Assembly (NCBI GenBank): GCA_013153205.1
Contig: JAADEW010000039.1
Location: forward strand, 1-5,353
DNA length: 5,353 nt
Reading direction: 5' to 3'
Source: Deferribacteres bacterium
Lineage (GTDB): Bacteria; Thermosulfidibacterota; Thermosulfidibacteria; Thermosulfidibacterales; Thermosulfidibacteraceae
Shown here: positions 5,328 through 5,353 of the stretch, piece after piece
How the letters are laid out: the number at the start of each line of letters is the position of its first letter
Position numbering within the stretch: the first letter of the stretch is position 1
The notes under the pieces: generated by a model
Database searches by the model: none
What the model saw: only the letters and a program-made list of their open reading frames with translations
Told to the model about the DNA's origin: nothing
Translations under genes and position numbers: made by a program

Positions 5328-5353
5328 TCCAAAGGAGCGAAAAACTCGTTGGA
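5328..5353. repeat. Interrupted inverted repeat at the window edge
   Basis: TCCAA at 5328-5332 pairs with TTGGA at 5349-5353, and inside it GAG at 5335-5337 pairs with CTC at 5345-5347 around a CGAAAAA loop, with small unpaired bulges. It may extend past the window. It could be part of the thioesterase leader, the terminator of an upstream gene, or the end of a dispersed repeat. The pairing is seen, the role is unknown. Confidence 0.25.

Larger units (their letters stand above)
5281..5353 (-). other. Region upstream of the thioesterase; possible 3' tail of another minus-strand gene
   Basis: Entering from the window edge, all three minus frames are open and then stop close together: at 5301-5303, 5297-5299 and 5281-5283. 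The last one stops in TGA overlapping the TTG start as TTGA, a coupling-type overlap, and its final residues would be GVIEGGTA. I recognise none of the three tails and cannot choose between them. The stretch may equally be non-coding leader. No convincing -10 box is seen. Confidence 0.3.

Overview
This window looks like bacterial chromosome, probably from a thermophile. Shine-Dalgarno sites are close to the bacterial consensus (AAAGGAGGTG, AAGGAGGG). Arginine is written mostly AGA/AGG and isoleucine very often ATA. The proteins are rich in Glu and Lys, and the ribonucleotide reductase is the oxygen-independent B12-dependent type. Together these suggest a thermophilic, probably anaerobic or microaerophilic lineage (Aquificota-like is one guess). 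No rRNA or marker gene is present to settle the lineage.

Layout. Positions 1-76 are an AT-rich control region with a candidate sigma-70 promoter, a perfect 10-bp inverted repeat across it, a second overlapping inverted repeat, and a possible 6-codon leader ORF that ends in an ATGA overlap with the first gene. Three plus-strand genes follow in tight array: a Ski2/Mtr4-like superfamily 2 helicase (77-2371), a 72-residue zinc-ribbon protein resembling the Mu Com family (2386-2604), and a class II ribonucleotide reductase, nrdJ (2622-4859). Gaps are 14 and 17 bp. nrdJ has no usable Shine-Dalgarno site, but a good promoter-like sequence places its -10 box six bases before the ATG, so it may also be made as a leaderless mRNA.

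On the minus strand a PaaI-like hotdog thioesterase (4856-5284) converges on nrdJ. The two stop codons overlap in the same four bases. It starts at TTG behind a strong Shine-Dalgarno site, and its upstream neighbour lies outside the window except for at most a short 3' tail.

How the genes fit together. The helicase and the Com-like zinc ribbon could form an RNA-handling pair (a processive RNA helicase plus a small basic RNA-binding or translation regulator); this is inference from family resemblance and adjacency. nrdJ supplies deoxyribonucleotides and may be only a positional neighbour. I see no CRISPR, transposon, tRNA, toxin-antitoxin or recognised defence system. The most unusual material is in the control regions and the helicase/Com-like pairing.
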